The notes below the pieces were generated by a model that saw only the letters and a list, made by a program, of their open reading frames with translations, ran no database searches and was not told the origin of the DNA. From Comamonadaceae bacterium (GTDB taxonomy: Bacteria > Pseudomonadota > Gammaproteobacteria > Burkholderiales > Burkholderiaceae_C), in the NCBI GenBank assembly GCA_947478725.1, contig CANJWZ010000001.1:186001-250000 (forward strand): a stretch of DNA of 64,000 nucleotides. The letters run 5' to 3'. Of the stretch, positions 1 through 8,126 are shown one piece after another (position 1 is the first letter of the stretch; every line of letters begins with the position of its first letter). The translations under genes and the position numbers were made by a program.

Positions 1-338
1 GGCAACTCCAGAAGCCGGGCCAGTTCCGTCAGTTGTTCTTTGCTGGCATTGATGTCTTCAGGAATGGCCCAGATGCTGGGCGCAGGAACACTGGAGGCCA
101 GTATCAGCCCATTGCGGTCCAAAATGCGGCCGCGATTGGCGGGCAGCTCCAGCGTTCGTACAAACCGGACCTCGCCCTGCCTTTGAAAGAACTCATTTCC
201 CAGGACCTGCACGTAGGCCGCGCGGCCAGCGAGCCCGGCAAAAGCCAGTGCAATCGCTGCCACAACAAATTTGCTGCGCCAGACAGGCGTCTTGCTGGCC
301 AGCAAAGGGCTGGACGTGTACTGCACACTGCGGCTCAT
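1..338 (-). CDS. ftsI: Penicillin-binding protein 3 (FtsI), N-terminal part, cut by window edge
   Basis: FtsI is the septal peptidoglycan transpeptidase. Only the first 112 or so codons are present; the frame stays open to base 1. The visible protein starts [13 protein letters not shown], has one membrane segment at about residues 24-40 (FVVAAIALAFAGLAGRAAYV), and then the class B PBP signature R-G-R-I-L-D-R-N-G at about 74-82. Its ATG overlaps the ftsL stop in an ATGA arrangement, which fixes the start and matches the conserved mraZ-rsmH-ftsL-ftsI order. The catalytic domain lies outside the window. Confidence 0.93.
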   Translation of the reverse strand, partial: MSRSVQYTSSPLLASKTPVWRSKFVVAAIALAFAGLAGRAAYVQVLGNEFFQRQGEVRFVRTLELPANRGRILDRNGLILASSVPAPSIWAIPEDINASKEQLTELARLLEL

Positions 339-625
339 TTTGTGACTCCCGTCACGGTGCCATCTTTTTGCGACACGTACTGCGTGATGGCTGGTGTCAC
401 CGTACGCATCTGTAGCTGGTCCTTGGCCAGTTTTTCAACGCGCAGTGGCGTCGCCTGGGCCCGTTTTTCAACTTGCAGACGCTCGTTTTCCGCTTCAAGC
501 ACGCGGTTTTTGGTGGTCGCTTTTTCAAGCTCAACAAACAGCCTGCGTGACTCGTACTGGGTACGCACCAGATACAGCGCACTCGCCAAAACTGCGACCA
601 AGAGCACCAGATTGAGCCGCGTCAT
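335..625 (-). CDS. ftsL: Cell division protein FtsL
   Basis: This is a small bitopic division protein of 96 residues that acts with FtsB and FtsQ to activate septal wall synthesis. It has a short N-terminus, one membrane segment at about residues 3-19 ([17 protein letters not shown]), and then a heptad-like coiled-coil region rich in E, K, L and R (about 28-70), as expected for FtsL. Sequence conservation in FtsL is weak, so the call rests on size, topology and position. It overlaps rsmH by 4 bases upstream and ftsI by 3-4 bases downstream, implying translational coupling in the division operon. Confidence 0.92.
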   Translation of the reverse strand: MTRLNLVLLVAVLASALYLVRTQYESRRLFVELEKATTKNRVLEAENERLQVEKRAQATPLRVEKLAKDQLQMRTVTPAITQYVSQKDGTVTGVTK

Positions 626-1545
626 GCAGGCACCTCCGTGCGTTCGGCAATGCGCATCACGGCACTGCGTGCGCGCGGGTTGGCGGCTATTTCAGCTTCA
701 CCCGGTTTGATGCGTCCCAGTGCATTCAGGCGCATCGCCTTGGGAGCCGCAAACGGCGCCCGGCGGTCAAACACTTCGCGCGAGTGCTCGGCGATGAATT
801 GCTTGACGATGCGGTCTTCTAGCGAATGAAAACTGATCACGACCAACCGGCCTCCAGGTTGTAAAACGTTGAGTGACGCCGCTAACGCCTGACTGAGCTC
901 TTCAAGCTCGGCGTTGATGAAAATCCGAAAAGCCTGAAACGTGCGCGTAGCCGGGTCCTTGCCCGGCTCGCGGGTTTTGACCGCGCCAGCCACGATTTGG
1001 GCCAACTCATGGGTGCGCTTGATGCTCCCCCGCTCCTGCCTTGCACGATCAATCGCCTTTGCAATCGGCCCAGCAAACCGTTCTTCTCCATAGTCACGAA
1101 TCACCTCCGTGATGCTTTCTACTGACGCATCGGCAAGCCACTCGGCCACGTTCTGGCCACGGGTGGTGTCCATTCGCATGTCCAGGGGTCCGTCCCCCCG
1201 AAACGAAAATCCTCGCGCTGCGTTGTCGATTTGGGGCGAACTGATGCCCAGGTCCATCAGCAGGCCTGCAGCGCTTGACGCTGCCAGGTTGGCGAGCTGA
1301 TAGAAGCCCTCGTGGCGAATTGAAAATCGCGGGTCGCTGATGGCGGCCGCCTCCAGAACCGCCTCCGGATCCTTGTCGAAAGCCGTCAGCTTTCCATGAG
1401 CCGAGAGTTGCGAAAGAATCAGCCGGGAGTGTCCGCCGCGCCCGAAGGTCGCGTCGATGTAGTGTCCGTCTGGCAAGATGCGAAGCGCTGCAACTGCTTC
1501 GTTCAACAAGACGGTGCGGTGTGTCCATGGGTCCTGCACCATCAT
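622..1545 (-). CDS. rsmH: 16S rRNA (cytosine(1402)-N(4))-methyltransferase
   Basis: RsmH (MraW) methylates N4 of C1402 in 16S rRNA using S-adenosylmethionine. The 307-residue protein has the family opening [10 protein letters not shown], the SAM-binding motif [10 protein letters not shown] (about residues 32-41), [13 protein letters not shown] (about 95-107) and the C-terminal signature [16 protein letters not shown] (about 235-250). Length is typical. Its ATG lies four bases after the mraZ stop and its stop overlaps the ftsL start, so it is the second gene of the operon. Confidence 0.97.
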   Translation of the reverse strand: MMVQDPWTHRTVLLNEAVAALRILPDGHYIDATFGRGGHSRLILSQLSAHGKLTAFDKDPEAVLEAAAISDPRFSIRHEGFYQLANLAASSAAGLLMDLGISSPQIDNAARGFSFRGDGPLDMRMDTTRGQNVAEWLADASVESITEVIRDYGEERFAGPIAKAIDRARQERGSIKRTHELAQIVAGAVKTREPGKDPATRTFQAFRIFINAELEELSQALAASLNVLQPGGRLVVISFHSLEDRIVKQFIAEHSREVFDRRAPFAAPKAMRLNALGRIKPGEAEIAANPRARSAVMRIAERTEVPA

Positions 1546-1549
1546 CTTT

Positions 1550-1978
1550 CTAAAACGAGAAGTCCCTGAAGACGTCAGGCATGTCGCCTTTCATCTGCTC
1601 GGATTCTTGTGCTGTGTAGGTTGATGCATCCCAAAGTTCAAAATAGCCGCCCATGCCAAGCAACACGGTGTCTTTGCTAATGCCCGCTGCTGCGCGCAGC
1701 TCTGGCGACACCAGTACGCGTCCGGTCGCATCCATGTCGACATCCATCGCGTTGCCCAGAAAGATCCGCTTCCACCACTGCGCCTGCATGGGCAGGGAGG
1801 CAATCCGGTCGCGGAATTTTTCCCACTCGTTGCGCGGGAAAATCATCAGGCAGCCGTGTGGGTGCCGGGTGATGGTGAGCTGGCTGCTACTGGTCGCGCT
1901 GAGCACGTCACGATGCCGAGTCGGTATTGACAGCCGACCCTTGGTATCGAGAGCTAACGAAGACGCACCTTGAAACAC
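1550..1978 (-). CDS. mraZ: Transcriptional regulator MraZ, GTG start
   Basis: MraZ is a DNA-binding repressor of the division and wall cluster and the first gene of that operon. I place the start at the GTG at 1978, giving 142 residues beginning [16 protein letters not shown] after the start residue. A Shine-Dalgarno AAGGA lies about 11 bases upstream, and the length matches close relatives. An in-frame start at 2011 would add 11 residues with no support and would run into the operator. Two SpoVT/AbrB-like repeats are visible: [15 protein letters not shown] (about 11-25) and [14 protein letters not shown] (about 83-96). Confidence 0.92.
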   Translation of the reverse strand: MFQGASSLALDTKGRLSIPTRHRDVLSATSSSQLTITRHPHGCLMIFPRNEWEKFRDRIASLPMQAQWWKRIFLGNAMDVDMDATGRVLVSPELRAAAGISKDTVLLGMGGYFELWDASTYTAQESEQMKGDMPDVFRDFSF

Positions 1979-2384
1979 GCTTAAAAGTCCTTGAAAAACA
2001 GTTTTCACCACTAAATTGCACTTCTTACCACTTTAGCAGGAAAGATCTGGCAAGTAAGCGGTTTCAAACAAATTTTTTCAATGAAATCAAGGACTTAGAG
2101 GCAACATGAAAAATTAATAAAAACGAAAAGTGTTCTAAATTAAGCACTTAGCGCATGTAGTGAAAGTATTTGTTTAAGCCAAGCAGTATGGCGAGTCATT
2201 TTTTGAGCGGGTAGAACCGTCAAAAAAAGCCGACTTTAAAAAGCGGGTTTTTATACGCAAGCCCGGGTTTGGCACAAAACTTCATTCAATATCAGCCGGC
2301 ACTGGGAGATATTCGGTCGTCCTGGATGCACTGGCTGACCCGGCATCAGCTGGGCACCAAAGACAGCGATAGGTGAAATCGCTG
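1979..2384. other. Intergenic region between mraZ and the accessory cluster
   Basis: This A/T-rich stretch contains the MraZ box and presumably the division-cluster promoter. It also has a 10-bp inverted repeat AAGTCCTTGA (1985-1994) / TCAAGGACTT (2087-2096). I found no convincing ORF, no clear -35/-10 pair and no classical terminator for the preceding genes. G+C-poor runs such as 2103-2130 contrast with the flanking genes. Confidence 0.5.
2007..2031 (-). promoter_or_regulatory. MraZ box: three GTGNN direct repeats at 10-bp spacing
   Basis: Read on the minus strand, GTGGT, GTGCA and GTGGT occur at 2031-2027, 2021-2017 and 2011-2007. Each is separated by five bases, 29 bases upstream of the proposed mraZ GTG. 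MraZ in E. coli binds three TGGGN repeats with 5-nt spacers in front of its own gene. The spacing here is exact, while the repeat core is GTGG/GTGC rather than TGGG. Autoregulation is inferred. Confidence 0.6.
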
Positions 2385-3779
2385 CTAGTCGACTCGCTCC
2401 ACCGCAGGCATGCCCCAAACGCCGTTCAGTGCATCGGGCTTGGGCCAGTAAAGCCGAGCGTTGAGTAAAAATGGCTGCCCCGCTTTGACTGGCAGCCAAT
2501 TACTGCTTTTGCCAGCGGCCGGCTCGTCGGCCTGGACCCACAAGTCTAGCGAGCCATCGGGGTTGTACACAAGTGAGTCACGGTCGCCGATGGCGTAGCG
2601 GCGCAAACGGTTATCAATCAGGAAATTGTCGCTGCCGTACGCTGTAACGGACCAGAACGCTTTGACGGGTGGCAGCTCTGCGGGCGTGAAGTGCAGGCGG
2701 TAGCGGTGGCTGCCGCTCAGGGGCTGCCCGGCGGCATCCACGCTGGTGTTGGGGTAGGTTGCGTCTGCCGGCAGATTTGCACCCAGTCCGACCATGGCGA
2801 CGACGGCGCGGGTGTTGTAGAAGGTGCCATAGTCGCCCAATATGGCTGGCGGCGTGGCCCAGCCGCGCACCAGATCACGTGGCTTTTTAAGTTCTTTGGC
2901 GACCTTGAAGTCTGCCAGCCAGCGGCCCAGGCTGATGGCTGCGAGGTCTAGCGCGCCCCAGTTTGGCGGCTGGCCAGGAGCCATGCCTATGCGTGAGAGT
3001 TTGACCAGCATCGGACCATCGGCGGCGGCTGGCGGGTTATCCACCATCAGCCGCGCGAGCCGGGTAAAAAATACCTCGGTACGCATGTCCTTCATCTGCT
3101 CCACGGGCGGGACAGGCTTGCTGCCCGCCGCTTGCCATGCCGGCTCAGTTGCAGGCTTGCCGGCCTGCCAGTCCGCCAGCAAGCGCAAGCTGATGCCGTC
3201 CTGCAGCGCATGCACCAGCGGGTAGTCGGCCGCGCCGTTGGTTTGCGTTCGACCGATCAGCCAAACTATTTGTGTGGGGGAGCGCAGCAGCGTGAGCCCA
3301 GCTGGCACCTGGCCGGCCCAATCACGACCGGCCAGTAAAAAGCGCCCGCCTGCAGTCCCTGTGGTGCGCGTGCCGGGTGCAGCGAAAACATGGGTCCAGG
3401 CATCCATGAAAGGCATGACTTCGTAGCGTTTGTCATTGGCCGCCATTTCAAACACCCACGGGCCTTTGGCCATGTCGATAAAGCCCGTCGTGTACAGGGT
3501 ATCGACATTCGGGCGCACCACATCTGTGAATCCCGCGTCAGGAAACTGGCGCACCTTGAGCAGCGTGTTCTCGGGTGCCAATGTCAGAGCGGCGTTGGCA
3601 CGTGTGACGTCCATGATGACCAGCGGGTAGCCAAAAATATAGGCCTCTGCACCCAAAACGATCTGCTCGGACTTGGCATACAACACAGCGCCAATGACAA
3701 GCGTCAGCGCCAGCAGGCCTGAAAAGATGCGCTTCAGTCGGGTCAGCCTGCGCGCAGCAGACAAGACGTGAGCTGTCAT
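2385..3779 (-). CDS. DUF1254/DUF1214 domain protein with N-terminal membrane anchor
   Basis: The family has no settled biochemical function; members often sit in catabolic or lipid-related clusters. The 464-residue protein has a basic N-terminus and one membrane segment (about residues 19-36, IFSGLLALTLVIGAVLYA). Next is a DUF1254 region (about 40-200: EAYIFGYPLVIMD, VRPNVDTLYTTGFID, VMPFMDAWTHVF) and a C-terminal DUF1214 region (about 340-455: LPPVKAFWSVTAYGSDNFL, NWLPVKAGQPFLLNARLYWP). It should be anchored in the inner membrane facing the periplasm. The start overlaps the FGE stop by 4 bases, and it is the last gene of the 2385-9648 operon. Confidence 0.85.
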   Translation of the reverse strand: MTAHVLSAARRLTRLKRIFSGLLALTLVIGAVLYAKSEQIVLGAEAYIFGYPLVIMDVTRANAALTLAPENTLLKVRQFPDAGFTDVVRPNVDTLYTTGFIDMAKGPWVFEMAANDKRYEVMPFMDAWTHVFAAPGTRTTGTAGGRFLLAGRDWAGQVPAGLTLLRSPTQIVWLIGRTQTNGAADYPLVHALQDGISLRLLADWQAGKPATEPAWQAAGSKPVPPVEQMKDMRTEVFFTRLARLMVDNPPAAADGPMLVKLSRIGMAPGQPPNWGALDLAAISLGRWLADFKVAKELKKPRDLVRGWATPPAILGDYGTFYNTRAVVAMVGLGANLPADATYPNTSVDAAGQPLSGSHRYRLHFTPAELPPVKAFWSVTAYGSDNFLIDNRLRRYAIGDRDSLVYNPDGSLDLWVQADEPAAGKSSNWLPVKAGQPFLLNARLYWPKPDALNGVWGMPAVERVD

Positions 3780-4816
3780 GGACCGGGTGCCAGCAGCACG
3801 GTGCGAAAGCCCAGATGGCTGGCACCCAGATCGTCGTCCTGCGGCTGGCGCGCACCAGAACGGTAACGCATGCAGTAGTCAGGCGAGCATAAAAATGAGC
3901 CGCCTTTGATCACGCGCTGCCTCGCAGAGACAGTGGCCATGCCGCGCGGCACCTGGTCGGGCGGGCCGCTAGCAGACTCGCCGTGGCCAGGCCGGTAGGC
4001 GTCTGACGTCAACTCCCACACGTTGCCAATCATGTCAAACAAGCCCAGCGCGTTGGGCGCGTAGCAGCCGACCGGAGCCAGCCCCACAAAGCCGTCTTCG
4101 CCCGAGTTGACGACGGGGAAAATGCCTTGCCAAGTGTTGGCCGCCTTGGGTTGCTCGTGGTCCCGGGCGGCTTGCGCCTGGCCTGCGCGCGCAGCCCATT
4201 CCCATTGCGCTTCGCTGGGCAGGGACCTACCCTTCCATTGCGCGTAGGCTTTGGCATCGGCAAAGCTCACAGCCACCACGGGAAACGATTCGTGCGCTTC
4301 AATACTGGTGGCCGGGCCGCCCGGGTGCCGCCAGTTGGCACCGGCTACATAGCGCCACCACTGCGTGGCGCTGCCCTGGGTGTTGACGTCTTTCGGCATC
4401 ACAAACACAACGGCGCCTGGCTGGCGCATGTCAGCTGGCAGGCCCGGGTACAGCTTGAGATCAGGGCCACGTTCGGCCTCTGTGATGTAGCCAGCGGCTT
4501 TTACAAATTCTGCAAACTCAGCGTTGGTGACTTCAGTGCGGTCCATCCAGAAACCCGCCACGCTGGTTTTGCGAAGGGGCTGCTCTTCCGGGTAAACCGT
4601 GTCGCCAAGCTCAAAACTGCCAGCGGGCACCCAGACCATGCCGGGGTGCGGGCTGGCCGCAAGCTGAACGGGCAAAGCGCACGACATCTTTTCGGGCGTA
4701 GCGCGTTTTGCGGTGGGTCCCTGTTGATGTTGGGTGGACCACCACAGCCATGCAGCGGCCACCAGCAACAGAGCGACACTCGTCGACCAGAAGATTTTTG
4801 TTTTTCGCACAGACAT
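3776..4816 (-). CDS. Formylglycine-generating enzyme (SUMF1/FGE family), membrane-anchored
   Basis: FGE converts the Cys of a sulfatase C-x-P-x-R motif to C-alpha-formylglycine, using O2 and copper. The 346-residue protein has a basic start (MSVRKTK), one membrane segment (about 9-26) and an FGE-sulfatase domain from about residue 57 (GMVWVPAGSFELGD) to the C-terminus (GASHLGFRTV). The decisive feature is GGSFLCSPDYCMRYR (305-319): Cys310 and Cys315 correspond to the catalytic pair of characterised FGEs, whereas the many SUMF1-like proteins that are not FGEs usually lack it. It is co-transcribed with sulfatase 1, six bases after the GST gene. The N-terminal anchor with positive residues first predicts a periplasm-facing catalytic domain. 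Confidence 0.88.
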   Translation of the reverse strand: MSVRKTKIFWSTSVALLLVAAAWLWWSTQHQQGPTAKRATPEKMSCALPVQLAASPHPGMVWVPAGSFELGDTVYPEEQPLRKTSVAGFWMDRTEVTNAEFAEFVKAAGYITEAERGPDLKLYPGLPADMRQPGAVVFVMPKDVNTQGSATQWWRYVAGANWRHPGGPATSIEAHESFPVVAVSFADAKAYAQWKGRSLPSEAQWEWAARAGQAQAARDHEQPKAANTWQGIFPVVNSGEDGFVGLAPVGCYAPNALGLFDMIGNVWELTSDAYRPGHGESASGPPDQVPRGMATVSARQRVIKGGSFLCSPDYCMRYRSGARQPQDDDLGASHLGFRTVLLAPGP

Positions 4817-4822
4817 GGGGGG

Positions 4823-5923
4823 CTACTCCGGAATCACACGCAACCCAGAGCGGCGCAAGCGTGGAATGTTCAGCTCTAAAAAATCGCTTCCCCCCACGCT
4901 GCCCAGCCAGTCGCGCACTTGCGCCTGTCCCTGCGCGTTGGTTGCATGGTAAACATCCAGGGTGCGCTGCGCCATCCACAGCGTGTAGGGCATGGCGACC
5001 CGGCGAAAGCGGCCTTCGCCCATGGGCATCTCGACATCATCGAGGCCGCGCGGCAGGGCCTTGCCGGGTGTCAAGCCGGGCAGCGCTGCCAAGACCTGCC
5101 GGTTGATGCCCTCAAGCATGGGCAAAAATTCCTTGAAGATGATGCAAAAAATCGTCTCCAGCGTGGGCGCGATGCGGTCATCTGCAAGCCACTCGTCGTG
5201 GCCCTTGGTTTGGACAGGATGCGCCATCCGGTCTATCCAAGCGCGCAAGTGCGGGCGCGGCGCAATCAGCATGCGTGCGGGCCAGGGGTCGCGTCCCAAG
5301 TGGCCGTACATGCTGCCGACCAGACCAAAATCACCGACACCGGGGCGGCCACCGAACAGATACGGCTGCTGCTCAAAATGAGCATCCAGCAAGTCCAGCA
5401 TCTGTGCCATCCAGCTGTCCATCAACTCATGCTGCTCAGGTCGCACGCCCACCGACGGCAGATAGCCGCGCAGCGTGCTGGCAACATAAGCGGCAGCGCG
5501 GCGCTGAACAAAGGCCGGAAACTGCGGCAGTAAAGCATGGCCGGCTTCTTTTTCAAACAAGGCGTAGTTCTCGGGATAGGTCCAGCGGGTGTGCATGGCC
5601 ATGGGTATCCACCACTCGTCACCCCAGGCTTCCATCAGCGACGACGCAAAGCGCTGCACCGGCGTGGACGGTTCAACCGGGTGATGGGGGTACACGGCCT
5701 CCATACGGTCCATGATGATGCTGGAGTCCTGTATCCACTCCCCTTCGGGCGTGCACAACACCGGCATCACCGCTGCGCCAGTTTTGCGTTTGATGCGCCG
5801 CATCAGCGTCAGCAAGCTCACCGGCTGGTCTACAAAGGGAATCTGCTTGTAACGCAGATAACAAAGCACCTTGCCCGTGAAGTAGGAAAGGTGCCAGCCG
5901 TAAAGCGTTAACTTTTGATGCAC
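4823..5923 (-). CDS. Glutathione S-transferase-like protein
   Basis: The protein has 366 residues, longer than classical GSTs (about 200-250). An N-terminal thioredoxin-like domain (about 1-80: LTLYGWHLSYFTGKVLCYLRY, then MPVLCTPEGEWIQDSSIIMD) carries the cis-Pro and Glu/Asp-Ser glutathione-binding pattern. A helical C-terminal domain includes PYLFGGRPGVGDFGLVG (about 187-203), the usual GST N-capping region. An extra helical tail follows to residue 366. Conjugation of an electrophile such as an epoxide or halide would suit this cluster, but no substrate can be read from sequence. It overlaps the SRPBCC gene by 16 bases and ends six bases before FGE. Confidence 0.82.
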   Translation of the reverse strand: MHQKLTLYGWHLSYFTGKVLCYLRYKQIPFVDQPVSLLTLMRRIKRKTGAAVMPVLCTPEGEWIQDSSIIMDRMEAVYPHHPVEPSTPVQRFASSLMEAWGDEWWIPMAMHTRWTYPENYALFEKEAGHALLPQFPAFVQRRAAAYVASTLRGYLPSVGVRPEQHELMDSWMAQMLDLLDAHFEQQPYLFGGRPGVGDFGLVGSMYGHLGRDPWPARMLIAPRPHLRAWIDRMAHPVQTKGHDEWLADDRIAPTLETIFCIIFKEFLPMLEGINRQVLAALPGLTPGKALPRGLDDVEMPMGEGRFRRVAMPYTLWMAQRTLDVYHATNAQGQAQVRDWLGSVGGSDFLELNIPRLRRSGLRVIPE

Positions 5924-6411
5924 GTCGATATCGATTCTTTTGAATGCTTGCCGCCAAAGCGCTTGGTCAAATTGGCAATGTACTGCTTGAGCAACTTCTC
6001 GTTTTCGCCAAGCACGATGGGCGCAACGACGCTCTTCATCAGTGCGGGCAGTGGCACCTGCAGCTCGCCGCGGCTGGTCAGCACCAGATGGGTGAAATTC
6101 TTTTTGTCAGTGATGGCCCAGCTACCGCCCACCTGGGCGTTGCCCGCGCCGGCAATTGGCGTCCAGACGACGCTGCACTTCTTTTGATCGACCACATAGT
6201 GGCACGCATAGACGGTTTGCATCGTCATTTGCGCGGGCCCCACCTTGTCCAGCTCCCAGCGGTAGCAGTTGCCACCCAGATCCACCAGTTTGTGCAGTTT
6301 AGGGAAAAAGCTGGCCGATGCCGGCACGTCAGACAGCACGTCAAACACGTCAGCAGCAAGTGCGCTGACTTCAAACTCATAAGCGATCTCAAAAAGAACG
6401 GTCATGGCCAT
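5908..6411 (-). CDS. SRPBCC (START/polyketide-cyclase fold) family protein
   Basis: This 167-residue protein has the SRPBCC pattern: an N-terminal strand (IAYEFEVSALAADVFDVLSDV), a Pro/Phe-rich loop after it (FFPKLHKLVDLGG), central strands (YRWELDKVG, SVVWTPIAGAGNAQVGGSW) and a long C-terminal helix (VAPIVLGENEKLLKQYIANL). Such proteins bind hydrophobic ligands; some are cyclases or hydroxylase components. A lipid or aromatic ligand would fit the operon, but this is inference. No signal peptide is seen. It lies 32 bases after sulfatase 1 and overlaps the next gene by 16 bases. Confidence 0.75.
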   Translation of the reverse strand: MAMTVLFEIAYEFEVSALAADVFDVLSDVPASASFFPKLHKLVDLGGNCYRWELDKVGPAQMTMQTVYACHYVVDQKKCSVVWTPIAGAGNAQVGGSWAITDKKNFTHLVLTSRGELQVPLPALMKSVVAPIVLGENEKLLKQYIANLTKRFGGKHSKESISTCIKS

Positions 6412-6443
6412 GGGATGCTTGTGTGAACATGGTCCGAAAGACC

Positions 6444-8117
6444 CTAGTTATACCAATAGGTGTACTCGTCTTGCGGCGACTCCTTTTGGTCCAGTGTTTT
6501 GTCTATGGTGATCGGCAGCCCAATAAAAGACGGCCACAGCGGCGCTGGCATGTTCGCATGGTGCGCCTGCAGTACGGCTTTTAACTGCGCCAGTTTTTGC
6601 GGCTCGGTGGCGGCGAGATTGAGCTTCTCGGTCGGGTCGGCATGGAGGTTAAACAGCCAATCTTTTTTGGGCCTTTCAGACGCGATGAGTTTCCAGCCAC
6701 CGTCCTGCACCGTGCGGTAAGGGCCATCACGCCAGAACAGCGGGCGCGGCGGCTGGGGTGCTTGCTGCGCGGCATTCTTGCCCAGAAAGGGCAGCAGGTT
6801 AACGCCGTCCATCACCCGGTCGGTTGGCAATCTGCCCCCAGCAGCCGCTACCACCGTGGGCAGGATGTCGATGTTGGACACGGGCTGTTTGTACTGCGTT
6901 CCCGCAGCGATACGCCCTGGCCACTTGGCCACATAGGGCACATGCAAACCGCCTTCGAATTGCGTCAGCTTCCATCCGCGGTAGGGTTGGTTGACCTCGG
7001 GTATGCCAAGGTAGCCGGGTGCTCCGTTGTCACTGGTAAAGATGACGATGGTGTTGTCATCAAGGCCCTCTTCGCGCAGCGTCTGCAGCACGCGGCCTAC
7101 GCTGCGGTCAACCGACTTGACCATGGCCGCATACACGCGCCGTCTGTGGTCAGGGATGTTGGGCAGCGCGTCGTAGTCGGCCTTGCTGGCCTGCAGTGGC
7201 GTGTGCACCCCCCAGTGAGCCAGGTACATGAAAAAGGGCTGGTTCTTGTTACGTTTGATGGCCGTGACCGCCTCGTCGGTAAAGTAGTCGGTCAGGTATT
7301 TGGCTGGCTCAAACCACTTGCCGCCGTTGTAGCTCACACCAAAACGCATGTTGGGCCAGAGAAATTTGTCGATCGGGTCAAAGTCCTGTTTGGCATTGAC
7401 AACCCTGGCGTCTTTCTCGGGCAGGTAAAGACCGCTTTCCATGAACAGGCTCTCGTCAAAACCCTGGTTGTTGGGCCGCATCTCGGGCGTGCTGCCCAAG
7501 TGCCATTTGCCGATATGGATGGTGTGGTACGCGCGCGCCTTGAGCAGCTCGGCCACGGTCTGCTCAGACGGCGGCATACCCAGATCACTGAATTTTTTGG
7601 CGTCAGCAGCCTGTTGCTTGTCGACAAGCGCCGGGCGAAGCCTGGTGGGGTCGGCATAGAGTTCGCCCGCCACGCGCGCCATGGCACCGGGCGTTGGCGT
7701 GAACTCAACCCCAAAGCGCCACGGGTAACGCCCCGTCATCAGCGCGGCGCGCGACACGGTGCACACCGCAGCAGCGGCATAGCCCTGGTCAAAGCGTACA
7801 CCGTCACGGGCGATCGCATCGATATGGGGCGTGGGTACGCCCTGCGCCCCGTGACCGCCGCCATAAGTGGTGACGTCGTTGAAGCCGAGATCGTCCGCAA
7901 GGATGACAATGATGTTGGGGGGGCGCTGCGCCAGCGGCTTGTCGGCCTGCGTCGGTCCGGCCACCCAAGGCACTGGGCGGTTCGCATCACGCGGATTGAT
8001 GATGTCGGTGTACCAGCCCAGTGAGTACTGCAAGAAATAGATCCGGTTGACATAGGCCACAGCGGCGATGCCGGCCAACACCACGACAGTGGCACCCAGG
8101 GTTTTGCGGAAATTCAT
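6444..8117 (-). CDS. Sulfatase 1 (alkaline-phosphatase superfamily), non-canonical C-T-V-S-R motif
   Basis: A type I sulfatase of 557 residues. It has an uncleaved-looking N-terminal membrane segment (about 8-24) followed by PPNIIVILADDLGFND (66-81), where Asp75 and Asp76 are metal ligands. The active-site region is Cys119-T-V-S-R-AALMTGR. The canonical motif is C-x-P-x-R, and here the Pro is Val; the rest of the signature, including the downstream TGR, is intact. Further motifs are HIGKWHLG (about 200-207), HWGVHTPLQA (about 298-307) and FTSDNGAPG (about 356-364). The fold is that of an arylsulfatase, anchored on the periplasmic side. It is a paralogue of the 9996-11678 gene. Confidence 0.9.
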   Translation of the reverse strand: MNFRKTLGATVVVLAGIAAVAYVNRIYFLQYSLGWYTDIINPRDANRPVPWVAGPTQADKPLAQRPPNIIVILADDLGFNDVTTYGGGHGAQGVPTPHIDAIARDGVRFDQGYAAAAVCTVSRAALMTGRYPWRFGVEFTPTPGAMARVAGELYADPTRLRPALVDKQQAADAKKFSDLGMPPSEQTVAELLKARAYHTIHIGKWHLGSTPEMRPNNQGFDESLFMESGLYLPEKDARVVNAKQDFDPIDKFLWPNMRFGVSYNGGKWFEPAKYLTDYFTDEAVTAIKRNKNQPFFMYLAHWGVHTPLQASKADYDALPNIPDHRRRVYAAMVKSVDRSVGRVLQTLREEGLDDNTIVIFTSDNGAPGYLGIPEVNQPYRGWKLTQFEGGLHVPYVAKWPGRIAAGTQYKQPVSNIDILPTVVAAAGGRLPTDRVMDGVNLLPFLGKNAAQQAPQPPRPLFWRDGPYRTVQDGGWKLIASERPKKDWLFNLHADPTEKLNLAATEPQKLAQLKAVLQAHHANMPAPLWPSFIGLPITIDKTLDQKESPQDEYTYWYN

Positions 8118-8126
8118 GAATGGTGC

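Noticed and set aside
1985-2096. 10-bp inverted repeat AAGTCCTTGA/TCAAGGACTT upstream of mraZ
   Set aside because: Arms are about 90 bases apart and do not fit a known regulator; could be chance in A/T-rich DNA.
6597-8024. 475-codon plus-strand ORF opposite sulfatase 1
   Set aside because: It is the antisense shadow of a gene with complete sulfatase motifs; its product has no recognisable family and follows the third-base G+C of the real frame.
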